This document shows, in pieces, positions 53,818-61,984 of a stretch of 64,000 bases of DNA (positions within the stretch are counted from its first letter, which is position 1; each line of letters begins with the position of its first letter). The stretch lies in assembly GCA_963811265.1 (NCBI GenBank), contig CAWEQS010000005.1, positions 93,543 through 157,542 of the forward strand, given 5' to 3'. The translations under genes were made by a program, and so were the position numbers. Origin of the DNA: JAOUJD01 sp963811265 (GTDB lineage Bacteria > Pseudomonadota > Gammaproteobacteria > Burkholderiales > Burkholderiaceae_F). The notes below the pieces were generated by a model that was given only the letters and a program-made list of their open reading frames with translations, ran no database searches and was not told where the DNA came from.

Positions 53818-53822
53818 CGCGG

Positions 53823-54188
53823 CTACTCCGTCACGCCTTCGAGCAGCCTCGCCTTATATACATAAAGCAGGATGACGATCAGCAGGAACGTGAACAGGAA
53901 GAACGTGAACAGCATGAACCCGGTGACCGGCTGCGCGCCGAGCGCCCAGATGAAGAGGAACACGGTCTCCAGGTCGAACAGGATGAAGACGATCGCCACG
54001 GCGTAGTACTTGGCCGGGACCGCCTTCACGTTCAGGCGGTCGATCGGCGTGGCGCCGCACTCGAAGGGCTCGAGCTTGATCGCGTTCGGCGTGGTCTTCG
54101 GGCCGAGCATCTTGTTCAGCAGCAGCGTGAACCCGACGAACCCCAGGATCGCGAGCATGTACAGCAGGAATACGGCATACGGACTCAT
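53823..54188 (-). CDS. nuoA: NADH-quinone oxidoreductase subunit A
   Basis: 121 residues with three membrane helices. The loop KLEPFECGATPIDRLNVKAV with the conserved cysteine lies near the quinone site, and IVFILFDLETVFLFIWALGA carries conserved acidic residues. It is the first gene of the operon; the promoter must lie in the gap upstream. A ribosome site (cagga) precedes the ATG. Confidence 0.95.
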   Translation of the reverse strand: MSPYAVFLLYMLAILGFVGFTLLLNKMLGPKTTPNAIKLEPFECGATPIDRLNVKAVPAKYYAVAIVFILFDLETVFLFIWALGAQPVTGFMLFTFFLFTFLLIVILLYVYKARLLEGVTE

Positions 54189-54574
54189 GGCGCTGGCGCT
54201 CCTGAACGTGCCCAGGCCCGGGGCGCCCGATGGATTTCGGGCGCGCGGGGGAGGCGGTCGACCTGCGGGTCGGCACCTGTGGAGTGGATGCTGGTGGCCA
54301 TTGGCCCTTTTTTCATCATGTGCAGCTTCGTTTCACTGCACATATCCCTGCGCGGAGGGTACGGGGGCACCTCCTCTGTCCATTTGATGCTGATCATGCG
54401 GGACGACAGGGGCGTAGCGGCCTGCCCAACAAGCGTGAGCGCCTGCGCCCGGGCCGCCTTTCGGGGTTGCCAGCGCGCAAAAACGCGGGTATCGGATGCC
54501 GTCCGCGACGACCCGCGGGTCGGCGCCCGGCACTTCCGCGACGAGCGGGGAGCGGCGCCCGCGATAATGGATCC
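54189..54574. other. Divergent gap between nuoA and the DUF2868 gene
   Basis: About 386 bases with no convincing gene. It must hold the nuo promoter (minus) and the DUF2868 promoter (plus). The most distinct element is the inverted repeat at 54318-54343. A minus-strand open frame across the gap has no recognisable product. The tRNA-Leu and secG genes often found upstream of nuoA are absent. Confidence 0.5.
54318..54343. promoter_or_regulatory. Inverted repeat upstream of nuoA
   Basis: atgtgcag and ctgcacat are perfect 8-base inverted repeats separated by 10 bases, about 130 bases upstream of nuoA. Half-site spacing of 18 bases centre to centre would suit a dimeric regulator, and it could also form a hairpin in a nuo leader. 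The regulator is unknown. Confidence 0.4.
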
Positions 54575-56044
54575 GTGAACGAATACGCCGCCCGTGATGT
54601 CCTGCTGGTCCGCGCCGTCGAAAGCGCGGACCGCGATCGCACGCTCATCACCGAGGCCGACCGGCAGCACGCCGCCCGCGCCGCCTCGGAACTCGCGCGA
54701 TGGAGCGCCAGCGAGCGCGGGGAGGAGGCATCGGCCGAGCGGTTCATCGAGAAGCGCGCCGAGTTGCTCGTCGGCAAGCTGAGGGAGCGCGACCGCGCGC
54801 TGGCGCAGGCCACCCGCGCGACGGTGTGGCGTCCCTGGGTCGGCGTGCTGCTGCCACTGGCGGCCTTCGCCTTCGGCGCCTTCTTCCAGCAGGTCGGCGA
54901 CCGCCAGCACATCAATGTCCTCGCCTTCCCGCTGCTGACGATCGTGCTCTGGAACCTGGTCGTCTACGCCGTGCTCGCCGTCGGGTGGTTCATCGCGCTC
55001 GCGCGCGGGCGGCGGCCTCCGACCGGGCTCCGGCGCGCCATCGTCGGCGCCGCCCGGCGTGGCGCCAAGCGCCTGCAGGGGACCGCGGGCGCGGCGTTTG
55101 CGACATTCATGGACGAGTGGTCGCGCGCGGCCGCGCCGCTGCTGACGGCGCGTGCGGGGCGGGTGCTGCACGTGTCGGCCGCGTTGCTCGCCGCTGGCGC
55201 CATTGCCGGCCTCTACGTGCGCGGGCTCGTGTTCGAGTACCGCGCCGGGTGGGAGAGCACGTTCCTCGAACCGTCCCGGGTACACGCGCTGCTGTCGTCC
55301 CTGCTCGGCCCGGCGGCGTCCGCGCTCGGCACGCCGTTTCCGACCATCGTCGAGGTCGAGGCGATCCGCTGGCCCGCGTCGACCGGCGAGAACGCGGCCC
55401 GCTGGATCCACTGGTACGCGCTGACCGTCGCCGCGCTGGTGCTCGCGCCCCGCCTCGCGCTCGCCGCGGTCGCGCGCTGGCAGGAGCGGCGGCTGGGCAA
55501 GCGCTTCCCCCTGGCTCTGGACGAGCCGTACTTCCGGCGCCTGCTCGGCGGCTTTGCGCCGCATCGCGCCCAGCTTCGCGTGGTGCCCTACAGCTACACG
55601 ATCGACGAGGCGAGCCTGCGCGGGCTGCGTGAAGCGACGAAAACGCTGCTCGGCGACAGCACCGATCTCGCCATGCGCCCATCGATCGGATTCGGCGACG
55701 AAGCCTCGGCCACGACCGGCCTCGACCTGGCGGACCGCAGCGTCGGCCTGAGCGTCGCGCTCTTCAGCCTTGCCTCCACGCCGGAGAACGAGAACCACGG
55801 AGCGTTCCTCGACCGGCTGCGCGACGCGATCGGCGCGCGCCTGATCGCGCTCGTCGACGAAGCCCCGTACAGGCGCCGACTGGGCGACCAGCCCGGCGCG
55901 CGCGAACGGCTGGGTGAGCGGCGCGCCGCGTGGTCGGCATTCCTTGCCGCGCACCAGGTGGGCGCGGCCTTCGTCGACCTCGCGGCACCGGACCTCGCGC
56001 AACTCGAGCGCGACGCCGAGCCCGTCCTGGCGGGGGCCGCATGA
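54575..56044 (+). CDS. DUF2868 domain membrane protein
   Basis: 489 residues. It starts with VNEYAARDVLLVRAVESADR, and membrane segments appear at about 82-104, 113-137, 207-230 and 281-305. Between and after them are charged soluble parts, including PYFRRLLGGFAPHRAQLRVV and PYSYTIDEASLRGLREATKT. This matches DUF2868, which in betaproteobacteria is regularly encoded next to a DUF3482 GTPase. The function is not known. The start is a GTG, since the open frame upstream has no family features. Its stop overlaps a possible upstream start of the next gene by ATGA. Confidence 0.82.
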   Translation: MNEYAARDVLLVRAVESADRDRTLITEADRQHAARAASELARWSASERGEEASAERFIEKRAELLVGKLRERDRALAQATRATVWRPWVGVLLPLAAFAFGAFFQQVGDRQHINVLAFPLLTIVLWNLVVYAVLAVGWFIALARGRRPPTGLRRAIVGAARRGAKRLQGTAGAAFATFMDEWSRAAAPLLTARAGRVLHVSAALLAAGAIAGLYVRGLVFEYRAGWESTFLEPSRVHALLSSLLGPAASALGTPFPTIVEVEAIRWPASTGENAARWIHWYALTVAALVLAPRLALAAVARWQERRLGKRFPLALDEPYFRRLLGGFAPHRAQLRVVPYSYTIDEASLRGLREATKTLLGDSTDLAMRPSIGFGDEASATTGLDLADRSVGLSVALFSLASTPENENHGAFLDRLRDAIGARLIALVDEAPYRRRLGDQPGARERLGERRAAWSAFLAAHQVGAAFVDLAAPDLAQLERDAEPVLAGAA

Positions 56045-56066
56045 GCGCCGCCCGGCCGCTCCGAAG

Positions 56067-56092
56067 GCGCTCGTTCCCCTTGGGGGGAGCGC
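56067..56092. repeat. GC-rich hairpin element of a type dispersed in Burkholderiales genomes
   Basis: gcgctc pairs with gagcgc and encloses cccc/gggg around tt, giving a compact stem-loop. The surrounding text (ccttggggggagcgcgcagc, then aagggggc before the next ATG) resembles short intergenic repeats that are frequent just upstream of genes in Burkholderiales. That resemblance is from memory. Only one copy occurs in this window. Confidence 0.5.
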
Positions 56093-56112
56093 GCAGCGCT
56101 AAGGGGGCAACC

Positions 56113-57579
56113 ATGAGCATCGAGCCGGCTGCCATCGAGATCGCGCTGATCTCGCACACCAACGCCGGCAAGACGACGCTGGCGCGCACGCTGCTCGGCC
56201 GCGATGTCGGCGAGGTGCGCGACGCGCCCCACGTCACCGATGTCGCCGAATCGCACACGCTGCTGACGAGCGCCGAAGGCGACGTGCTGCGCCTGACCGA
56301 CACTCCGGGCTTCGGCGACTCGGCAAAGCTGGTGCATCGGCTGCGCGTGGCGGACAACCCGCTCGGCTGGCTGCTGCGCGAAGTCTGGGACCGCTACCGC
56401 GACCGTCCCTTCTGGTGCAGCCAGCAGGCGGTACGCGCGGCGCGCGACAGCGCGGAAGTCGTGCTGTACCTCGTCAACGCCGCCGAGGACCCGCATGACG
56501 CCGGTTACGTCGCGTTCGAGATGCAGGTGCTGCGCTGGATCGGCAAGCCGGTCATCGTGCTGCTGAACCAGGTCGGCCCCCCGGGCGGCGGCGCGGACGA
56601 GCAGCGCGACGTCGAGCGCTGGCGAGCGCACCTTGCTCCGCACGGCATCGTGAACGACGTGCTGGCCTTCGACGCGTTCGCGCGCTGCTGGGTGCAGGAG
56701 CGCGTGCTGTTCGATGCGATCGCCGCGGCGCTGCCGTCCCGCCACGATGCGCTGGCGCGTCTGCAAGCGGCCAGGGAGCACGCGAACCTCGAACGGTTCG
56801 ATGCGTCGATGCGCGTGCTCGCCGAGGAACTGGCAGCCGCCGCGCGCGATGCGGAGCCGGTCGATCCGGAGTCCGTGAGCGCGCCGAAGAAGCTGCTGCG
56901 CGCGATGGGCGTCGGCCGCAACGAGCCGGACCCGGCGCGCGAGCGCGCCATGGCGGCGCTGGCCGAGCGGCTCGACGACTCGATCCGCGCGGCCACGGAC
57001 CGGCTGATCGCGCTGCACGGACTCGAGGGCGGCGCGACCCAGGCCGTGCTCGAACGCATGCAGGACAACTTTTCCATGCCGGCCCAGCTCGACGAAGGAC
57101 GCGCCGCCCTGCTCGGCAGCATCGTCACCGGCGCGCTGACCGGCCTGAAGGCGGACCTCGCCGCGGGCGGACTGACGTTCGGCGCCGGCATGCTGGTCGG
57201 CGGCGTGGTCGGCGGGCTTGCAGGCGCCGGGCTCGCGCGCGGCGTCAACGTCCTGCGCGGCGCCGAGCGTCCGGCCGTGAAGTGGTCGGACGAGTTCCTC
57301 GACGGCCTGGTGCGGTCCGGCGTGCTGCGTTACCTGGCGGTGGCGCACTTCGGCCGCGGTCGCGGACGTTACGTGGAAGGCGAAGCACCGTCGTTCTGGC
57401 AGGGCGAGGTCGAGCAGGCGATGGCCGGGCAGCGCGAAGCCCTCCACGCCGCCTGGCAGGCCGCGCGCTCCGGCGAGCCGGTCGAGGAGCGGCTCGCCGC
57501 CATGCTGCGCACCGTCGCGGCGCAGTCGCTGGAGCGGCTGTATCCGGGCCGCGTTCCGGCGCCGCTGCTGGCCGGCTGA
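56113..57579 (+). CDS. DUF3482 domain GTPase
   Basis: 488 residues. A small GTPase-like domain at the N-terminus has the P-loop SHTNAGKTTLARTLLG (Lys20), switch-region DAPHVTDVAESHTLL, G3 in LTDTPGFGDSAK and a G4-like VIVLLNQVGPP. The C-terminal half is DUF3482, helical with a glycine-rich hydrophobic segment (LTFGAGMLVGGVVGGLAGAG) that probably inserts in or contacts the membrane. Starting at the ATG at 56113 avoids translating the hairpin repeat and uses the strong ribosome site aaggggg; the frame is also open from 56041. It is paired with the DUF2868 gene, so the two probably act together at the inner membrane. Confidence 0.85.
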   Translation: MSIEPAAIEIALISHTNAGKTTLARTLLGRDVGEVRDAPHVTDVAESHTLLTSAEGDVLRLTDTPGFGDSAKLVHRLRVADNPLGWLLREVWDRYRDRPFWCSQQAVRAARDSAEVVLYLVNAAEDPHDAGYVAFEMQVLRWIGKPVIVLLNQVGPPGGGADEQRDVERWRAHLAPHGIVNDVLAFDAFARCWVQERVLFDAIAAALPSRHDALARLQAAREHANLERFDASMRVLAEELAAAARDAEPVDPESVSAPKKLLRAMGVGRNEPDPARERAMAALAERLDDSIRAATDRLIALHGLEGGATQAVLERMQDNFSMPAQLDEGRAALLGSIVTGALTGLKADLAAGGLTFGAGMLVGGVVGGLAGAGLARGVNVLRGAERPAVKWSDEFLDGLVRSGVLRYLAVAHFGRGRGRYVEGEAPSFWQGEVEQAMAGQREALHAAWQAARSGEPVEERLAAMLRTVAAQSLERLYPGRVPAPLLAG

Positions 57580-57645
57580 TCGCGGCGGCGCCCCAGGGCC
57601 TGTCAACGCCTGGATCGCACATGCGCGAGCCAGGCGCTGGCCGGC

Positions 57646-58695
57646 CTAGAGCGTCGCCATGTCGATCACGAAGCGGTACTTCACGTCGCTCTTCAGCATC
57701 CGTTCGTAGGCGTCGTTGATCGACGCGATCGGGATCATCTCGATGTCGGAGACGATGCCGTTCTCGGCGCAGAAGTCGAGCATTTCCTGCGTCTCCGCGA
57801 TGCCGCCGATCAGCGAGCCCGCGAGGCTGCGCCGCTTGAAGATCAGGTTGAACACCCCGGGCGACGGGTGCGGCGACGACGGCGCGCCGACCAGCACCAG
57901 AGAGCCGTCCCGCTTCAGCATGCCGAGGAAGGGATCGAGGTCGTGCGGCGCGGCCACGGTGTTCAGGATGAACTCGAAGCGGTTACGCTGTTCCGCCATC
58001 GCCTTGCGATCGGTCGAGATCACGACTTCGTGCGCGCCGAGCATGATCGCGTCGGCGGCCTTGTTCGGAGATGTCGTGAACAGCACGACGTTCGCGCCGA
58101 GCGCGCGGGCGAGCTTGACGCCCATGTGGCCGAGGCCGCCGAGGCCGACGACACCCACCGTCTGGCCGGGACCGACCTCCCACCTGCGCAAGGGCGACCA
58201 CGTGGTGATCCCCGCGCACAGCAGCGGCGCCACCGCGGCGAGCTGCTCCTCGGGGTGGCGGATCTTCAGCACGAACTTCTCGTCGACGACGATCCGGTTC
58301 GAGTACCCGCCGTACGTGTTGTTGCCCGTGCCCTGTTCCGGGCCGTTGTAGGTGCCGGTGAAGCCGTTCTCGCAGTACTGCTCGAGCCCTTCGGCGCACG
58401 AGGCGCACCTGCGGCAGCTGTCGACCAGGCAACCAACGCCGACGAGGTCGCCCGCCCTGAACTTCGACACCTGGCCGCCGACGCGCGCGACGCGGCCGAC
58501 GATCTCGTGACCCGGGACGCACGGATAGCGCGTGCCCGGCCATTCGCTGCGCGCGGTGTGCAGGTCCGAATGGCAGACGCCGCAATAGGCGATGTCGATC
58601 TGGACGTCGGCGGGACCCGGATCGCGTCGCTCGAACGCAAACGGGGCGAGGGGAGAAGCGGCGGATTGGGCGGCGTAGCCTTTGCTGGATAACAC
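57646..58695 (-). CDS. Zinc-dependent NAD(P) alcohol dehydrogenase (YahK/CAD-like)
   Basis: 349 residues. Catalytic zinc ligands are Cys38 (CGVCHSDLH) and His63-Glu64 (PGHEIVGRV). The structural zinc set is Cys94, 97, 100 and 108. The nucleotide-binding site is GVVGLGGLGHMGVKLARALG. FTGTYNGPEQGTGNNTYGGY is characteristic of the cinnamyl-alcohol dehydrogenase/YahK subgroup, which reduces aldehydes with NADPH. The start is GTG. The gene is transcribed away from the AAA ATPase gene at 58801 and has no pathway partner in sight. Confidence 0.92.
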   Translation of the reverse strand: MLSSKGYAAQSAASPLAPFAFERRDPGPADVQIDIAYCGVCHSDLHTARSEWPGTRYPCVPGHEIVGRVARVGGQVSKFRAGDLVGVGCLVDSCRRCASCAEGLEQYCENGFTGTYNGPEQGTGNNTYGGYSNRIVVDEKFVLKIRHPEEQLAAVAPLLCAGITTWSPLRRWEVGPGQTVGVVGLGGLGHMGVKLARALGANVVLFTTSPNKAADAIMLGAHEVVISTDRKAMAEQRNRFEFILNTVAAPHDLDPFLGMLKRDGSLVLVGAPSSPHPSPGVFNLIFKRRSLAGSLIGGIAETQEMLDFCAENGIVSDIEMIPIASINDAYERMLKSDVKYRFVIDMATL

Positions 58696-58800
58696 GTGCG
58701 CCTCGCTGAGTGACGGTTGGATGCGAGGCCAATGTACCGCAGGCGCGCGAACGCCCGGCTGCTAGCATCGCCGGACTTTCCCGAAGGCTGGGGTCACGGC

Positions 58801-60060
58801 ATGGATTGGCTCGACGGTCTGCTGGGCGCCAGCCCGGTCGTCACCGGCGGCGCGGCGCTGGCGCTGTTCGGCCTGCTGGCGGTGTGGCTGCGCGACGTGC
58901 CCGCCAAGGTGTTCGGCTGGGCCAAGCACTTCTTCGTCAGCACGCTCACGGTCGATTCGCGCGACGAGCTGATGTTTCCCGCGCTGGTCGAGTACATGGA
59001 CAGTCGCGAGGCGTTGCGGCGGCTGAACAACTTCACCGCGCGCGCCGTGCGCCAGGGCACCAGCTACCAGAGCCTGCACGACGAACTGCAGCAGGGCGGG
59101 CGGCCGCTCACCGTGCTGTCGCCCGGCGAAGGCTTCCACATCTTCTACCTCGACGGGCGCGTGATGTGGATGAAGCGCGAGGTGCAGTCCGGCGGCCCCG
59201 CCATCTTCGAGAAAATCGCCCTGTCCACGCTCGGCCGGGACAAGCGGCCGCTCGAGGCGCTCGTCCACGCGGCGATGGAGCATCGGATCGCCCGCGAGCT
59301 GAACCGCATCGCGGTCTACATGCCGAGCCCGTACAACAACGAGTGGATGCGCGCGCGGCTGGGCAACAACCGCAAGCTCGATTCGGTGGTGCTGAAGGCC
59401 GGGCAGAAGGAGGACATCGTTGCCGACCTCGACCGCTTCTTCGCGTCGCACGACCGCTACGAGGCGCTCGGCATTCCCTGGCGTCGCGGCTACCTGCTCT
59501 ACGGGCCGCCGGGCACGGGCAAGACCTCGCTCGTGACGGCGCTCGCCTCCGAGCTGAAGCTCAACGTCTGCGTCCTGTCGCTGGCATCGCCGACGGTCAA
59601 CGACGAGAAGATCGCCAACCTTCTGTCGTCGGTGCCGCAACGCTCCGTGATCCTGATCGAGGACGTCGACGCGTTCTTCCGCCAGCGGGACAAGGCCGAC
59701 ACGAGCGTCAAGGTCTCGTACTCGGGCTTCATCAACGCGCTCGACGGCGTGGCGGCGCACGAGGGCTCGGTCGTCTTCCTGACGACCAACCATCCGGACC
59801 TGATCGACGAAGCGGCGATCCGCTCCGGCCGGGTCGACTTCCGCATGGAGCTCGGCCTGTGCGACGCCAGCCAGCTCGAGCGCATGTTCCTGAAGTTCTT
59901 CGACGACGCCTCGGCGGCGGCACGCTTCGCCAGCGAGGTGGCGCCCGATCGCTGGTCGCCGGCCCAGGTCCAGGAGCAACTGCTGAAGGCTGAATCCGTC
60001 GAGGAAGCGCTGCGGTCGTTTCGCGAGCCGGCCAGGTCCGGCGCCGTGCGGGTCGCCTGA
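58801..60060 (+). CDS. BCS1-like membrane-anchored AAA ATPase
   Basis: 419 residues. One membrane segment (about 10-30) is followed by a BCS1_N-like region including NNRKLDSVVLKAGQKEDIVA. The AAA module begins IPWRRGYLLYGPPGTGKTSL (Walker A 235-243), Walker B is VILIEDVDAFF (283-293), then SYSGFINALDGVAAHEGSVV, sensor FLTTNHPDLIDEAAIRSGRV and GLCDASQLERMFLKFF. These match mitochondrial BCS1, the translocase for folded Rieske protein, almost element by element. Bacterial relatives exist but their substrates are largely unknown. The stop shares one base with the start of the exported HExxH protein (TGATG), so they are coupled. Confidence 0.9.
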   Translation: MDWLDGLLGASPVVTGGAALALFGLLAVWLRDVPAKVFGWAKHFFVSTLTVDSRDELMFPALVEYMDSREALRRLNNFTARAVRQGTSYQSLHDELQQGGRPLTVLSPGEGFHIFYLDGRVMWMKREVQSGGPAIFEKIALSTLGRDKRPLEALVHAAMEHRIARELNRIAVYMPSPYNNEWMRARLGNNRKLDSVVLKAGQKEDIVADLDRFFASHDRYEALGIPWRRGYLLYGPPGTGKTSLVTALASELKLNVCVLSLASPTVNDEKIANLLSSVPQRSVILIEDVDAFFRQRDKADTSVKVSYSGFINALDGVAAHEGSVVFLTTNHPDLIDEAAIRSGRVDFRMELGLCDASQLERMFLKFFDDASAAARFASEVAPDRWSPAQVQEQLLKAESVEEALRSFREPARSGAVRVA

Positions 60061-60749
60061 TGCAGGCGGCGGCAGCCGCCGCAGCCGCGGTCCTCGCGCT
60101 CGCGCTGTCGTGGAGTCAGCCTGCGCTCTCTGACGAAGGCCTGCATTGCGCCGGCACGAGCGTGTCGGTGCGCGGAGTCGATCGCGCCGAGGTGGAGAGC
60201 GCGTGCCAGGGAGTCGTCGCGGCCGTGAGGTTCCTCGCGTCGCTCGGCCTCGACACGAGCGCGCCCGCGGAGGTGCGCCTGGTCGAGGCGCTACCCGCGA
60301 TCCAGGGCGGCGCAGCCGCGTACGGATGCAAGGTGAAGGCCGACGACCGCATCTACGTGCTGAACCTGTCCGAGTGCCGCAAGCTCCCGCTCGCGGCCGA
60401 CGTGCCGGTAGACGCTGCCATGCACCGCGGCCTCGTCGCACACGAGGTGGGCCACCACATCGCCGCAGCGAACTTCAAGGTGGCGCGGCCCACGATCGTC
60501 GCGCACGAGTACATCGCCTACGTGACGATGTTCGCGGCGCTGGAGCCTGCGGCGCGGGAGCGGCTGCTCGCGCGCTTCCCGGGGGAGGGATTCGAGTCCG
60601 CCCGCGAGATCGGCCTGACCGTCTACCTTCTCGACCCGAACCGGTTTGGCGCCCAGGCGTATCGGCACTTCCAGCGACCGGGAAACGGAGCGTCCTTCGT
60701 CGAGCAGGTCCTGTCCGGCCGCGCGCTGGCGACCGAACACCCGCCTTGA
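60060..60749 (+). CDS. Exported HExxH protein (putative zinc metallopeptidase)
   Basis: 229 residues, family not recognised with certainty. MQAAAAAAAAVLALALSWSQ ending PALSDE is a signal peptide. Residues 128-132, HEVGH in VAHEVGHHIAAANFKVARP, form a zinc-binding motif. Glu150 in IVAHEYIAYVTMFAAL, 18 residues past the motif, is placed like a gluzincin third ligand. Four cysteines (about 30, 49, 90 and 106) could form disulfides. Peptidase activity is inferred from the motif. Its start overlaps the AAA gene stop by one base. Confidence 0.72.
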   Translation: MQAAAAAAAAVLALALSWSQPALSDEGLHCAGTSVSVRGVDRAEVESACQGVVAAVRFLASLGLDTSAPAEVRLVEALPAIQGGAAAYGCKVKADDRIYVLNLSECRKLPLAADVPVDAAMHRGLVAHEVGHHIAAANFKVARPTIVAHEYIAYVTMFAALEPAARERLLARFPGEGFESAREIGLTVYLLDPNRFGAQAYRHFQRPGNGASFVEQVLSGRALATEHPP

Positions 60750-60863
60750 TCCGAAGGGCAGGCGGCCGCCAGGCAGCGGCCGGCAACATGGGCGCCGAGC
60801 GGGCCGCCGGGCCGCGCCGCGCCTCTACACTCCGGGGCTCGAATTCGCTACGAGGGGACGACG

Positions 60864-61955
60864 ATGAAGACTTGGCGCATCGCGCTCATTCCCGGCGACG
60901 GCATCGGCAAGGAGGTGGTGCCGGCCGGTCGCGCCGTGCTGGAGGCCCTCGCCGCGGCGGACCCCTCGCTGCGTTTCGAGTTCACGGAATTCGACTGGGG
61001 CGGCGACTACTACCGGCAGCACGGCGTGATGATGCCGGCCGATGGCCTCGACGCGCTGCGCGGCCAGGACGCGATCCTGTTCGGCTCCGCCGGCGACCCG
61101 CACATCCCGGACCACATCACGCTGTGGGGCCTGCGGCTGAAGATCTGCCAGGGCTTCGACCAGTACGCCAACGTGCGGCCGACCCGCATCCTGCCCGGCA
61201 TCGACGGGCCGCTGAAGCGCTGCGGACCGGCGGACCTCGACTGGGTGATCGTGCGCGAGAACACCGAGGGCGAATACGCCGGGGTCGGCGGCCGCGCGCA
61301 CCAGGGCCATCCGATCGAAGTCGCCACCGACCTGTCGATCATGACGCGCGCCGGCGTCGAGCGGATCATGCGCTTCGCCTTCGCGCTGGCGCGATCGCGT
61401 CCGCGCAAGCTGCTGACGGTGATCACCAAGTCCAACGCCCAGCGCCATGCGATGGTGATGTGGGACGAGATCGCCGCGCAGGTCGCGCAGGAGTTTCCCG
61501 ACGTGCGCTGGGACAAGGAGCTGGTCGACGCGGCGACGGCGCGCATGGTCAACCGGCCGGCGTCGCTGGACACGATCGTCGCGACCAACCTGCACGCCGA
61601 CATCCTCAGCGACCTCGCCGCCGCGCTGGCGGGCAGCCTCGGCATCGCGCCCACCGGCAACATCGATCCGGAGCGCCGCTATCCGTCGATGTTCGAGCCG
61701 ATCCACGGTTCGGCCTTCGACATCATGGGCAAGGGGCTGGCCAATCCGCTCGGCACGTTCTGGTCGGTGGTGATGATGCTCGAGCACCTCGGCGAGGCGG
61801 CCGCGGCGCGGCGCGTCATGCAGGCGATCGAGCACGTGACGGCCAACCCGGCGCTGCACACGCGCGACCTCGGCGGCACCGCGACCACGCGGCAGGTGAC
61901 CGAGGCGGTGTGCGCGGAGGTCGCGAAGATTTCGACGAGCAAGCGCGCCGCCTGA
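60864..61955 (+). CDS. Tartrate dehydrogenase/isopropylmalate dehydrogenase family protein
   Basis: 363 residues. The beta-decarboxylating dehydrogenase family is clear: IALIPGDGIGKEVVPAGRAV, VIVRENTEGEYAGVGGRAHQ, TVITKSNAQRHAMVMWDEIA, NLHADILSDLAAALAGSLG and MFEPIHGSAFDIMGKGLANP. WGLRLKICQGFDQYANVRP points to the tartrate dehydrogenase (TtuC-like) subgroup, which acts on tartrate and D-malate with NAD. The exact substrate is not certain. A Bug binding protein gene follows 29 bases downstream, consistent with import and oxidation of a hydroxy-dicarboxylate. Confidence 0.9.
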   Translation: MKTWRIALIPGDGIGKEVVPAGRAVLEALAAADPSLRFEFTEFDWGGDYYRQHGVMMPADGLDALRGQDAILFGSAGDPHIPDHITLWGLRLKICQGFDQYANVRPTRILPGIDGPLKRCGPADLDWVIVRENTEGEYAGVGGRAHQGHPIEVATDLSIMTRAGVERIMRFAFALARSRPRKLLTVITKSNAQRHAMVMWDEIAAQVAQEFPDVRWDKELVDAATARMVNRPASLDTIVATNLHADILSDLAAALAGSLGIAPTGNIDPERRYPSMFEPIHGSAFDIMGKGLANPLGTFWSVVMMLEHLGEAAAARRVMQAIEHVTANPALHTRDLGGTATTRQVTEAVCAEVAKISTSKRAA

Positions 61956-61984
61956 GCGCGCATCACGCAACCAAGGAGACGTTG

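Noticed and set aside
54189..54574. tRNA-Leu or secG upstream of nuoA
   Set aside because: No cloverleaf or SecG-like frame was found on either strand.
54230..54574. N-terminal extension of the DUF2868 protein
   Set aside because: The open upstream frame has no family features and covers the inverted repeat and promoter region; the GTG at 54575 fits better.
56041..56112. Start of the DUF3482 gene at 56041 (ATGA overlap)
   Set aside because: It would translate the GC-rich hairpin repeat into RRRSFPLGG-type sequence; the ATG at 56113 has a better ribosome site.
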